Below the pieces are notes generated by a model. It worked only from the letters and a program-made list of their open reading frames with translations. It had not been told where the DNA came from and ran no database searches. The translations under genes were made by a program, and so were the position numbers. This document shows, piece by piece, positions 16,357 to 25,041 of a stretch of DNA of 64,000 nucleotides; the stretch's first letter is position 1; every line of letters starts with the position of its first letter. The DNA lies in NCBI RefSeq assembly GCF_036964665.1, contig NZ_JBAMDA010000004.1:1-64000 (forward strand), given 5' to 3'. The stretch comes from Nitrobacter sp. NHB1 (GTDB lineage: Bacteria; Pseudomonadota; Alphaproteobacteria; Rhizobiales; Xanthobacteraceae).

Positions 16357-17915
16357 AGCCGCTCCTTGATGATATCGGCCACGCGCAGCGCATTCGCGAT
16401 GATCGTGAGCGTTGGGTTCACCGCGCCGATAGAGGGGAAGAAGCTCGCGTCGGTGATGTAGAGATTGTCGACTTCGTGGGCGCGGCAATCCAGATTCAGC
16501 ACCGACGTCGCCGGATCTGTGCCGAAGCGGCATGTGCCCGCCTGGTGCGCGGTGCCGGAGAGCGGGATATTCTTGCCGAGATAGAGCGAGCGTTCGAGCA
16601 ACACGGCGGGCCAGCCAATCTTCGACAGAACATCCTTCAGCTTGCGCTTCAAATGTTCGAGCGCTTGAGGATTGGTTGGAATTAGATCGAGATGAACCTT
16701 GCCCTCCTTGTAATAGACGCGGTTGTTCGAATGAGGCAAGTCCTCGGCTTGCAACCAGAAATCCATCGAATGGCGAGCGATCTCGCCGAATGGCATATTG
16801 GGCAGCCACTCGAGCCAACCGGGCAGTTCCTCACCCTTTATCTGGTCGGCGTGGCTGGTCGCGCACATCTGGATCAGGCCGAGGGGATAGTCCCAATCGT
16901 CGCTGCCGAAATAAAAATCGCTGAACGCCAACGTCTTCTGGAACACTGTCTCGTTGACGTGACGCATCACCGCCATGACGATGCTCATTTCGTGGCGCAT
17001 GTAATTGCGTCCAACCTGGTCAGAGCTGTTGGCGAGTCCGTTGCGATGACGGTCATTGGCGGAGCGCAATAGAAGTAACGCGGAGGAAAGCGATCCACAC
17101 GCAACTACCACAATGTTGGCCGAATAGATTTCCTGTTGTCCGTTGCGTTCTACATGGACGGCATCGACTCGCCGGCCACTGACATCGGTCCCGAGCTTCG
17201 AGACATAGGCGCTGGTCATTAGAGTCACATTGTCGTGTTTCGCCAGCATCGGATCAATACAGATCACCTGTGCATCCGCCTTGCCATTGAGGAGACAGGG
17301 GAAGCCATCGAATGCGCTGCAGCGCATGCAGGTGCTAGTCGGCGTGGCGAAGCCATCCTCTTTCTGATCAAGCAAGATACCGAGCGGGAGATGGAAAGGC
17401 TTGAGACCGATGCCAGTCAGCTTGTCGGACAGCTCGGCAACCTTGGGCTCATGCTTTATTGCAGGATAGGGGTAAGGCTTGGTTGTCGGGGGCTCAGTGG
17501 GATCTTCGTCGCGCGCGCCGTGGACATGGAACAACGTCTCTGCGGAGTCATAATAGGGGGCGAAGACGTGATACTTGAGCGGCCACGCTGGCGATATGCC
17601 GCCGGCATGTGTGATCTCGTCGAAATCGCGTTCGCGCAGTCGAAACAGCGCTGAGCCATAGACCTTGGAATTGCCGCCCACATAATAGTGCAGTTGCGGG
17701 CTGAAAGTGCCGCTATCAGCATTGATCCATGTCTCGGAGGCCTGATATCTGCCGTCGACGAAGACGGCTTGCGCGCTCCAGTTCGCCTCCTCACGCGGCA
17801 GATAATCGCCGCGCTCAAGGATCAGGATGCGCTTTCCGGTCGGGGCAAGTGCTTGGGCGAGCGAAGCGCCGCCGGGGCCGCTGCCGATAACGATCAGGTC
17901 ATAGTGCTCGGTCAA
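16353..17915 (-). CDS. GMC-family FAD oxidoreductase
   Basis: A 520-residue FAD enzyme of the glucose-methanol-choline family. The dinucleotide fold is at 10-16 (GSGPGG), followed by ILERGDYLPREE. The substrate/FAD region includes GGNSKVYGSALFR. C-terminal features are PLSGTAHQAGTCRFG (the catalytic H of GMC enzymes) and SIGAVNPTLTIIANALR. There is no export signal. It heads a four-gene operon joined by ATGA overlaps, so its partners DoxX, cupin and VOC are made in step with it. A near-consensus EcfG promoter is at 17965-17989. It probably oxidises an alcohol or sugar into the quinone pool; the substrate is unknown. Confidence 0.85.
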   Translation of the reverse strand: MTEHYDLIVIGSGPGGASLAQALAPTGKRILILERGDYLPREEANWSAQAVFVDGRYQASETWINADSGTFSPQLHYYVGGNSKVYGSALFRLRERDFDEITHAGGISPAWPLKYHVFAPYYDSAETLFHVHGARDEDPTEPPTTKPYPYPAIKHEPKVAELSDKLTGIGLKPFHLPLGILLDQKEDGFATPTSTCMRCSAFDGFPCLLNGKADAQVICIDPMLAKHDNVTLMTSAYVSKLGTDVSGRRVDAVHVERNGQQEIYSANIVVVACGSLSSALLLLRSANDRHRNGLANSSDQVGRNYMRHEMSIVMAVMRHVNETVFQKTLAFSDFYFGSDDWDYPLGLIQMCATSHADQIKGEELPGWLEWLPNMPFGEIARHSMDFWLQAEDLPHSNNRVYYKEGKVHLDLIPTNPQALEHLKRKLKDVLSKIGWPAVLLERSLYLGKNIPLSGTAHQAGTCRFGTDPATSVLNLDCRAHEVDNLYITDASFFPSIGAVNPTLTIIANALRVADIIKERL

Positions 17916-17964
17916 TTCGACTCTCCGGCGTATAGTGTCGAGACTCTATGCTCGACATTTATTG

Positions 17965-17989
17965 AACGGCGAGCGGCGCCGATGTTTCC
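17965..17989 (-). promoter_or_regulatory. EcfG-like promoter of the GMC-DoxX-cupin-VOC operon
   Basis: On the minus strand GGAAA-N16-CGTT, one mismatch from GGAAC-N16-CGTT, ending 50 bases before the GMC start. Confidence 0.5.
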
Positions 17990-18003
17990 ACTGGGAGCTT
18001 ATG

Positions 18004-18822
18004 TCAGAACGTTTTCAAACCGATCTCCTGCCCTTTGGTAAGGCACACCTCTTTTATACCTCCGGGGCGAAGCATGGCCATCGGTCGCCGCGATACGCCA
18101 TCCGGTGGGCCTTTTAGCACTTGGAATTGCGTATCGTTGCCGAATTGAACGAAACGAATGTCAAAGCTCTCCTTGCCTAGTTTGAGGTCGCGAACAGTTA
18201 TTTCGGGCAGCCAATCGGGTAGGACGGGATCGACATATAGTTTGCCGTTTGGCGCATCCGGCTGAAATCCCAGTATGGCCTGGAGAAGAGAAAACATCGT
18301 TCCCGCGGCCCAGCCCTGAGGAACATTGGCGCCGAGATATTGCACCGGGAATGATCCCAGTTCTTTCTGCGTGCCAGCGTAAAGCTCCGGTACTTGGTCC
18401 AACTCAAAGAAATCAATCGCGCGCGTGACGGCCTCGGCAATCCTATTGGCTTCGTCATGGAAGCCATACCGTTTCATACCTTGGGCAATGAAGCCGTTAT
18501 CGTGCGGCCACACTGCGCCAACCTGATAGTGATACGGATTGAAGCTAACGTGATCGGACGACAAGGTGCGGATACCCCAGCCGCTCCACATATCCGGTCG
18601 CATTAGTCGTTCGACCACTCGTCGCGCTCGTTCCGGGGGCACAATCCCCGACCAGAGACATTGTCCCGGGTTCGATGCGAGGGAGAGAACCTGCTTTTTG
18701 TCGCCGTCAAGGCAAAAGGCATAAAAGCCTATGTCCTCGTTCCAAAACACGTCATTGAAGTGGTCGAATAGCGCGGCAGCCTTGGCGCGCAAGGCGTCGG
18801 CGGCAGCCGGCTTTTGCAGTTT
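18004..18822 (-). pseudogene. C-terminal fragment of an amylo-alpha-1,6-glucosidase/glycogen-debranching-type enzyme
   Basis: About 270 residues of the (alpha/alpha)6 catalytic barrel of a glycogen debranching-like hydrolase. Readable segments are LFDHFNDVFWNEDIGFYAFC, SNPGQCLWSGIVPPERA, GWGIRTLSSDH, VGAVWPHDNGFIAQGMKRYG and LGANVPQGWAAGTMFSLLQA. The N-terminal half is missing: upstream of about 18822 the sequence switches to a cyoA remnant on the opposite strand. The 3' end is intact. Its loss fits the general decay of this carbohydrate region. Confidence 0.8.
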
Positions 18823-18895
18823 CCTGCTGCTGCCGTTCTTTGCCTGGCGATATCGCTATGGCAACAAGACCTCAAAATATACGCCTAAGTGGGAC
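18800..18895 (+). pseudogene. cyoA (quinol oxidase subunit II) remnant
   Basis: In frame with cyoB lies a ~25-residue piece, FLLLPFFAWRYRYGNKTSKY, then TPKWD. It matches the end of TM2 and the following loop of CyoA (W-x-YR-x-x-N-x-x-x-x-Y-x-P-x-W). The signal peptide before it and the cupredoxin domain after it are absent. It is joined directly to the cyoB start. Confidence 0.65.
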
Positions 18896-20938
18896 ATGCT
18901 CCAGCGCCCCACCGAAAGCAACATTATCAACGGCTGCATCGCCACTGCGGCCGCGTCGATGGTGGTGATCGGCGCAATCTTGCTGGTCACGCTGCTGACG
19001 AGGTACAAGTTATGGCACGCGCTTTGGTCGGACTGGATGACCAGTGTCGACCACAAGAAGATCGGCATCATGTACGTGACGATCGCGCTCGTCATGCTGG
19101 TACGTGCGCTCATCGAAGCGGCGTTGATGCGGGGACAGCAGGCATTTGGCCTGGGTGGCGGCTTTCTCTCGCCGGATCATTTCGCGCAACTGTTCAGCAC
19201 GCACGGCACCATCATGACTTTTTTCATGGCGATGCCATTCCTTACCGGTATCATCAATTATGTGATGCCGTTGCAGATCGGCGCGCGCGACGTATCCTTC
19301 CCCGTGCTCAATTCCATCAGTCTAGGACTGACTGCGGCGGGCGCAGCACTTGTGATGGTGTCGCTGGTGATTGGCAAATTCTCCACTGGTGGCTGGTTTG
19401 GTTATCCGCCCTACACGGAGGCGACGTTCAGTCCCGGCGTCGGCCCGGATTACTGGATCTGGGCGCTTTCGTTGGCTTCGCTCGGATCCACCTTCACGGG
19501 CATCAACTTTGCCGTCACTATTTATAAGGAGCGAGCGCCCGGCATGAATTTGACGCGGATGCCACTGTTCACGTGGACCGCGCTATGTACCAGCGTCATC
19601 ATGATTTTCGCGATGCCGCCGTTGACCGTGGCTACGGCGCAACTGGCCCTTGATCGCTATCTTGGGTTCCACTTTTTCACCAATGCCCTTGGTGGCAACA
19701 TGATGAACTTCGCCAACTTGTTCTGGTTGTTTGGACATCCGGAAGTCTACATCCTGATCCTGCCGGCCTTCGGTGTCTATTCGGAGATCATTTCGACATT
19801 TTCCGGCAAGACGCTGTACGGCTACCTATCGCTGGTGATGGCCACCATGGCGATCGCGATCCTGTCGTTCACAGTGTGGCTGCACCACTTCTTCACCATG
19901 GGGCAGAGCGCCAACATCAATGCGGTGTTCGGTATCGCTTCGATGCTGATCGGAATTCCCACCGGAGTGAAAATCTATGACTGGATGCTGACGATGTTTC
20001 GCGGCAGGGTGCGCTTCACCGTGCCAATGGTCTATTCGATCGGCTTCATCCTGCTTTTTGTTCTCGGTGGCATGACCGGCATCCTGCTGGCTGATCCCAC
20101 CGTCGATTATCAGGTGCACAACACGGTGTTCCTGGTTGCCCATTTCCACAATGTTGCAGTGCCGGGCGTGTTGTTTGGCATGATTTCCGCCTATCATTTC
20201 TGGTTTCCCAAGGCGTTCGGCTTTCGCCTTAACGAGCGCTGGGGCATGCTTTCAGCGTTATGCTGGATCTTCGGGTTCATGCTCGCGTTCTTCCCGCTAT
20301 ATGCGTTGGGACTCATGGGTCTTCCTCGGCGCACGGTGGCCTACGCCCAGCCCTCATATGTGCCGCTCGAATGGGCGGCGTTCCTTGGCGCGCTGCTGAT
20401 TCTTGTCGCGTTGGCAGCGCTGGCAATACAGCTTTGGGTGTCCATCAAACGTCGGAACGAGAACCGTGTTCTCGCGGGCGACCCTTGGGATGGCCGCAGT
20501 CTGGAATGGGCGGTGTCGGCGCCACCGCCCGAATACAATTTTGCGGTGATCCCCGTGGTCAAGGGCCGCGATGCATTCACCATGTCCAAAGAAGATGGCA
20601 GCGCCTATCAGCGGGCCGATACTTATAAGGATATCGAGCTACCAAAGAATAGCGCCATGGGCCCCTTGATCGGGCTGATTGGTTTCGTGCTCGCCTTCGG
20701 CCTCGTCTGGCATATCTGGTGGATAGTGATCTTGGCTTTCGCGGCCGCGATAGCGGCCATGATCATCCGTGGTTTCGCGCGCGATACTACCCGCATCGTC
20801 CCGGCGCAGGACGTCCGCCAGCAAAGCGACCGCTGGCTAAACGCCGTGGCAGTCGCTACCGCCATCTCCCGTGCGGACGAACGCAGCCCGGCCAACGACG
20901 GTCTCGCTCAGCATCAGGCCAATGGGGTAGTGCCATGA
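18896..20938 (+). CDS. cyoB: Cytochrome bo3-type quinol oxidase subunit I
   Basis: About 680 residues with the 12+ membrane segments of a haem-copper oxidase subunit I. It receives electrons from ubiquinol, reduces O2 to water and pumps protons. Ligand motifs are FSTHGTIMTFF (low-spin haem), HPEVYILILPAFG (CuB His and the cross-linked Tyr) and WLHHFFTMG (CuB). VAHFHNVAVPG carries the haem ligands. ATG 18896 (MLQRPTESNI) is chosen because the residues before it belong to a cyoA remnant. The stop overlaps the cyoC start (ATGA). With subunit II reduced to remnants, it is doubtful that a working complex forms. Confidence 0.9.
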   Translation: MLQRPTESNIINGCIATAAASMVVIGAILLVTLLTRYKLWHALWSDWMTSVDHKKIGIMYVTIALVMLVRALIEAALMRGQQAFGLGGGFLSPDHFAQLFSTHGTIMTFFMAMPFLTGIINYVMPLQIGARDVSFPVLNSISLGLTAAGAALVMVSLVIGKFSTGGWFGYPPYTEATFSPGVGPDYWIWALSLASLGSTFTGINFAVTIYKERAPGMNLTRMPLFTWTALCTSVIMIFAMPPLTVATAQLALDRYLGFHFFTNALGGNMMNFANLFWLFGHPEVYILILPAFGVYSEIISTFSGKTLYGYLSLVMATMAIAILSFTVWLHHFFTMGQSANINAVFGIASMLIGIPTGVKIYDWMLTMFRGRVRFTVPMVYSIGFILLFVLGGMTGILLADPTVDYQVHNTVFLVAHFHNVAVPGVLFGMISAYHFWFPKAFGFRLNERWGMLSALCWIFGFMLAFFPLYALGLMGLPRRTVAYAQPSYVPLEWAAFLGALLILVALAALAIQLWVSIKRRNENRVLAGDPWDGRSLEWAVSAPPPEYNFAVIPVVKGRDAFTMSKEDGSAYQRADTYKDIELPKNSAMGPLIGLIGFVLAFGLVWHIWWIVILAFAAAIAAMIIRGFARDTTRIVPAQDVRQQSDRWLNAVAVATAISRADERSPANDGLAQHQANGVVP

Positions 20939-21558
20939 GCCAGCAAGTCTTCAAGCATCCGGGACTGAATCTCGGACCCGCGCATGGCAGGGATAACGAT
21001 GCCGCCGAAACCGTGATGTTCGGGTTCTGGGTCTTCCTTATGAGCGATTCCATCCTGTTCAGCATGGTGTTCGCCACTTACGTGACGTCGTTGAATAGCA
21101 CCGCGGGGGGCCCAGGGCCGCATCAGCTATATGACATCAAGAGCGTCTTCATCGAGACACTGCTGCTGCTGGCCAGCAGCTTTACTTTTGGCATGGCATC
21201 GCTGGCATTGAAGTACAAGCGCAGCAAAGCGCGGTTGATCGTTTGGCTGGCTGTAACGCTGGTACTGGGTGTTGCCTTCCTGGGCTTCGAACTGCACGAC
21301 TTCAACAGCATGTTTGCCAAAGGCGGCATACCCAGCCGTAGTGGTTTTCTGTCCGCATTCTTCGATCTGGTACCGCTGCACGGGCTGCACGTTACCGCCG
21401 CCTGCGTCTGGCTGATCTGCCTGGTGGGCCAGATCGCGCGCTACGGCCTGGATACGAAGACCAAGCTCGGTATCATGCGGCTTTCGCTGTTCTGGCATTT
21501 TCTCGACATCGTCTGGATCGCGATGTTCTCGGTGGTTTACCTGGCGGGGCTAGCATGA
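20935..21558 (+). CDS. cyoC: Cytochrome bo3 quinol oxidase subunit III
   Basis: A 207-residue membrane protein with five predicted helices. It carries the subunit III signature: AAETVMFGFWVFLMSDSILFSMVF, a Glu in VFIETLLLLASS, DLVPLHGLHV-TAACVWL and a final WHFLDIVWIAMFSVVYL. It supports oxygen delivery and stability of the oxidase core. The start overlaps the cyoB stop and the stop overlaps the cyoD start (ATGA both times). Confidence 0.9.
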   Translation: MSQQVFKHPGLNLGPAHGRDNDAAETVMFGFWVFLMSDSILFSMVFATYVTSLNSTAGGPGPHQLYDIKSVFIETLLLLASSFTFGMASLALKYKRSKARLIVWLAVTLVLGVAFLGFELHDFNSMFAKGGIPSRSGFLSAFFDLVPLHGLHVTAACVWLICLVGQIARYGLDTKTKLGIMRLSLFWHFLDIVWIAMFSVVYLAGLA

Positions 21559-22070
21559 GGGAACGAAAAGGCAATAACAACGACCGGTCGAGGCGTAAGC
21601 AGGCAGGGCGTCGAGAATTCCGCTCCTACGTCGCGGACATTGGTTTGGCGCTTTTGCTGATCGTGGTGCCGGTCGTGCTCATGCATTGGGCCCGTGGCAT
21701 ATCGCGTCTATCGCTACCCAGCGGACAAACAAGTGCTTGCGATGAGCGCACCCAACGCAAGCAAGAGGAGCGTGAAGAGTTCCTCTCGTACGTCTGGGGC
21801 ATTAGTCTGGCGCTTTTGCTGACCGTTGAACCGTTTGCGCTCATATATTGGTTCCCCGGCATTCCTCGCTTTCCATTGCTTCTTTTCATCGGCGTCTTGG
21901 CGCTGGTTCAAATTCTGGTGCACTTCCGCTTCTTCCTGCATATCGGCTTCAAGCAGAAGCGTGAGGATTTGCAGCTGCTCTTGTTCTCAGCGTTGTTGCT
22001 GACCATCATGGTCGCGGGCACCATCTGGATTATGGCCAGCCTGGCGCAGCGCATGGCAATGCCAACGTAG
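21555..22070 (+). CDS. cyoD: Cytochrome bo3 quinol oxidase subunit IV with an internal duplication
   Basis: A 171-residue protein; usual CyoD is about 110. The last ~100 residues are the normal three-helix subunit IV: RKQEEREEFLSYVWGISLAL, then FIGVLALVQILVHFRFFLHI and a final helix. In front of it residues 14-55 repeat residues 68-108 imperfectly (RKQAGRREFRSYVADIGLAL against RKQEEREEFLSYVWGISLAL), adding one extra predicted helix. The DNA repeat shares tggcgcttttgctga. It overlaps cyoC by four bases. Subunit IV helps assembly; the duplication probably does little or disturbs it. Confidence 0.85.
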   Translation: MRERKGNNNDRSRRKQAGRREFRSYVADIGLALLLIVVPVVLMHWARGISRLSLPSGQTSACDERTQRKQEEREEFLSYVWGISLALLLTVEPFALIYWFPGIPRFPLLLFIGVLALVQILVHFRFFLHIGFKQKREDLQLLLFSALLLTIMVAGTIWIMASLAQRMAMPT

Positions 22071-22158
22071 CTTTGAGCGCAAGCGGCGAGCCTCAATCTG
22101 TCGGTAACTTTCATCTGCGCCGCGATGCCTTCACTTGGGTCACGGGTTGGGATGCCTC

Positions 22159-22184
22159 GGAACCAAGCGCCGCGACCATTCGTT
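22159..22184 (+). promoter_or_regulatory. EcfG-type promoter of the SDR-ThDP operon
   Basis: GGAAC at 22159-22163, a 17-base spacer and CGTT at 22181-22184, ending 25 bases before the SDR start. This is a full match to the alphaproteobacterial general stress promoter. Confidence 0.7.
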
Positions 22185-22209
22185 AGAAACCATGTCCAGG
22201 AGAAGAACC

Positions 22210-23202
22210 ATGGCGAAAGTGGCGGTAATCACCGGCGCCGGAGCGGGCGTTGGCCGCGCCACGGTCGAGGAGTTTGCCCGGCAAGGCTTCGATGTCGCGC
22301 TGCTGTCGCGCGATCCAGATCGGCTTGAGCGGGCGGCAAAACAAATACGGCAGTACGGGGTGCGCGCGCTACCGATTCCGACTGATGTCGCCGATCCCGC
22401 GGCAGTTGAAACCGCCGCCGATCGCACCGAGGCCGAGCTCGGGCCCATCGATGTCTGGGTGAATGTTGCCATGGCGACGGTATTTGCCCCCGTGTCCAAG
22501 CTGACGGCGGAAGAGGTCGAGCGCGGAACCAAAGTCACTTATCTCGGACAGGTGCATGGCATGATGGCAGCGCTAAAGCGAATGCGCGTGCGCAATCGCG
22601 GCACCATCGTCAATGTGGGTTCCGCGCTTGCCTACCGCTCGGTGCCGCTGCAATCGATCTATTGTGGTGCCAAGGCAGCGATCAGGGGCTTCACCGATAG
22701 TCTCAGATCCGAGATATTTCACGACAAGCTGGATATCCAGTTGACGATAGTTGATCTGCCGGCGGTGAATACCCCGCAGTTCGACTGGGCGCTTAATAAA
22801 ATGGGACGGAAACCGAAGCCGGTCGCTCCGATTTTTGAACCCGAAGTGCCGGCGCGCGCGATCTTCTTTGCCGCCACACACAAGCGCCGTGACATCTGGG
22901 TTGGCTGGCCAACCATCAAGGCAATCCTTGCCAACCGCATCGCGCCCGGACTGATCGATCGCTATCTCGCCACCGCTGGGTATTCTGGTCAGCTTTCAGA
23001 AAAGCCGACGTCGCCCGATGCGCCCGCCAATCTATTCGATCCGGTGCCCGGAGACTATGGCGCGCATGGCCGATTCGATCGGCAATCGCGCAGCGTGAGT
23101 TGGGCGATGTTCACAAATCGGCACAAGACGGCATTTCTCCTAGCTGCGGTGATTGGCGGAGCGGCGGTTCTTCACCAGATCGCCAAGCGGTTGGATGTCT
23201 AA
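22210..23202 (+). CDS. SDR-family oxidoreductase with C-terminal membrane segment
   Basis: A 330-residue short-chain dehydrogenase. It has the NAD(P) motif TGAGAGVG (8-15), the catalytic serine in NVGSALAY (S138) and YxxxK at Y151/K155 (YCGAKAA). After the catalytic domain a long tail ends in a hydrophobic segment (TAFLLAAVIGGAAVLHQIAK), so the enzyme may be membrane-anchored. ATG 22210 has aggagaag in front. It begins an operon controlled by an EcfG promoter, followed 53 bases later by the ThDP enzyme. This long SDR type is common in Rhizobiales stress loci; the substrate is unknown. Confidence 0.85.
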   Translation: MAKVAVITGAGAGVGRATVEEFARQGFDVALLSRDPDRLERAAKQIRQYGVRALPIPTDVADPAAVETAADRTEAELGPIDVWVNVAMATVFAPVSKLTAEEVERGTKVTYLGQVHGMMAALKRMRVRNRGTIVNVGSALAYRSVPLQSIYCGAKAAIRGFTDSLRSEIFHDKLDIQLTIVDLPAVNTPQFDWALNKMGRKPKPVAPIFEPEVPARAIFFAATHKRRDIWVGWPTIKAILANRIAPGLIDRYLATAGYSGQLSEKPTSPDAPANLFDPVPGDYGAHGRFDRQSRSVSWAMFTNRHKTAFLLAAVIGGAAVLHQIAKRLDV

Positions 23203-23255
23203 AGCATCGGCTCTATTGCCATTGTTGTTACTGTGCCAGTTTCGCGGAGACCTCG

Positions 23256-25037
23256 ATGTCACAGAATGTCGCTGAATTCGTCTGGCAAAGGCTCTCGGAA
23301 TGGGGTCTCTCACGAGTTTATGGCTATCCCGGAGACGGCGTAGGCGGACTGGATGTCGCGCTCGAAAAGGCCAAGAGCTTCATGGACTATGTTCAGGTCC
23401 GCCACGAAGAAATGGCGGCGTTCATGGCTTCCGCGCACGCGAAATTTACAGGTCAGCCCGGTCTCTGCTATGCGACTTCGGGACCAGGCGCGATTCATCT
23501 GCTGACCGGACTGTATGACGCGAAGGCGGATCATGTGCCCGTGGTGGCCATCGTCGGCCAGCAAGCGCGCTCCGCGTTAGGCGCGAGCTATCAGCAGGAA
23601 GTCGATCTTCAAACGTTGTTCGCTGACGTGACCGAATATGTAATTACCGCGGTGGTGCCTGAGCAGGTGCGAACCTGCATCGATCGGGCGGTGCGCATCG
23701 CGCAAGCCAAACGCGCCGTCACGTGCGTCGTGATCCCGAATGACCTCCAGGAAGTCGTATACGTCGATCCGCCGATGGCTCACGGCGCGACGCATACCGG
23801 CGTTGGTTATCCCGGCGCCGCGACCTTGCCGAACATGGATGATCTAAAAAGGGCTGCGGAAATTCTTAACAAGGGCAAGAAGGTGGCGATGCTTGTCGGC
23901 GCTGGTGCGCTGCATGCAACCGATGAGGTGATCGCCGTTGCCAACCGTCTCAACGCCGGGGTTGCCAAGGCTCTGCTCGGCAAGGCGGCAGTACCTGACG
24001 ATTTACCGTTCGTCACCGGATCGCTCGGTCTTCTCGGCACCAAGCCGAGTTGGGACCTGATGAAGCAGTGCGACACCTTTTTCATGATTGGCTCTGCCTT
24101 TCCTTACAGCGAATTTCTGCCTATGCCGGGTAATGCAAGAGGCATTCAGATCGACATTGATGGAGCCAATGTTTCGCTCCGTTATCCTATGGATTACTCG
24201 CTGATTGGAGACAGCAAGGAGACGCTCGCCGCGCTGCTGCCGTTACTCGAGCAGAACATTAACACTGGATGGCGCGAAGGTATCGAGAAGGGTGTCACTA
24301 AATGGTGGGAAACGCTCAAGGATCGAGCCATGGAACCCGCCGATCCGATTAATCCGCAGCGTATCTTCCATGAGCTTTCACCGAAGCTTCCTGACGACGT
24401 CATCATGACCGGCGACAGCGGATCAGTAGCAAACTGGTACGCGCGGGACATCAAGATCCGGCGGGGAATGAAAGGCTCACTGTCCGGCGGGCTCGCTTCC
24501 CTGGGCGCCGCGACGCCTTACGCGGTTGCCGCCAAAATGGCCTTTCCGGATCGACCGGTGATTGGATTCATCGGCGATGGTGCGATGCAGATGAATGGGC
24601 TCAATGTGATGATTACGGTCAGCAAATACTGGCAACGCTGGAGAGATCCCCGGTTCATCATTATGGTTCTCAACAATCGTGACCTCAACCAAGTGACGTG
24701 GGAAGAGCGTATCCAACTCGGCGAGGGCAAGACACCGCTGACGCAGGCGATCCCGGATTTCCCTTATCACAAATATGCCGAACTGATTGGGCTGAAGGGT
24801 ATCTATTGCGACGATCCGGAGAAAATCGGTGCGGCTTGGGACGAGGCACTGGCCTCCGACCGTCCGGTCGTCATGAACATGCGCGCTGATCCCAACGTGC
24901 CGCCCTTGCCACCGCACATCACGCTCAAGGATGCCAAACACTTTATGACGATGATGGAGGACGAACCAGAACTCGCCAGTGTTATCAAGAACAGCGCACG
25001 GCAGATGCTGGCGGGCATCCTGCCGAGCAAGGACTGA
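23256..25037 (+). CDS. Thiamine-diphosphate enzyme (pyruvate oxidase/acetolactate synthase type)
   Basis: A 593-residue protein with the three domains of the POX/AHAS family. The N-terminal PYR domain has the activating Glu in VRHEEMAAFM (about 51-52) and ATSGPGAIHLLTGLYDAKAD. A central FAD-binding-like region follows. The C-terminal PP domain has the ThDP-Mg motif GDGAMQMNGLN (about 439) through VLNNRDLNQVTWE. It resembles thiamine-pyrophosphate-requiring proteins of the pyruvate oxidase branch rather than biosynthetic AHAS, as no small subunit is nearby. It would decarboxylate pyruvate or another 2-oxoacid. It shares the operon with the SDR and a membrane protein. Confidence 0.85.
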   Translation: MSQNVAEFVWQRLSEWGLSRVYGYPGDGVGGLDVALEKAKSFMDYVQVRHEEMAAFMASAHAKFTGQPGLCYATSGPGAIHLLTGLYDAKADHVPVVAIVGQQARSALGASYQQEVDLQTLFADVTEYVITAVVPEQVRTCIDRAVRIAQAKRAVTCVVIPNDLQEVVYVDPPMAHGATHTGVGYPGAATLPNMDDLKRAAEILNKGKKVAMLVGAGALHATDEVIAVANRLNAGVAKALLGKAAVPDDLPFVTGSLGLLGTKPSWDLMKQCDTFFMIGSAFPYSEFLPMPGNARGIQIDIDGANVSLRYPMDYSLIGDSKETLAALLPLLEQNINTGWREGIEKGVTKWWETLKDRAMEPADPINPQRIFHELSPKLPDDVIMTGDSGSVANWYARDIKIRRGMKGSLSGGLASLGAATPYAVAAKMAFPDRPVIGFIGDGAMQMNGLNVMITVSKYWQRWRDPRFIIMVLNNRDLNQVTWEERIQLGEGKTPLTQAIPDFPYHKYAELIGLKGIYCDDPEKIGAAWDEALASDRPVVMNMRADPNVPPLPPHITLKDAKHFMTMMEDEPELASVIKNSARQMLAGILPSKD

Positions 25038-25041
25038 GCCG

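Noticed and set aside
18731-18895. Longer N-terminus for cyoB
   Set aside because: The first part overlaps the antisense debranching enzyme and then matches the CyoA loop, so the cyoB start is placed at 18896.
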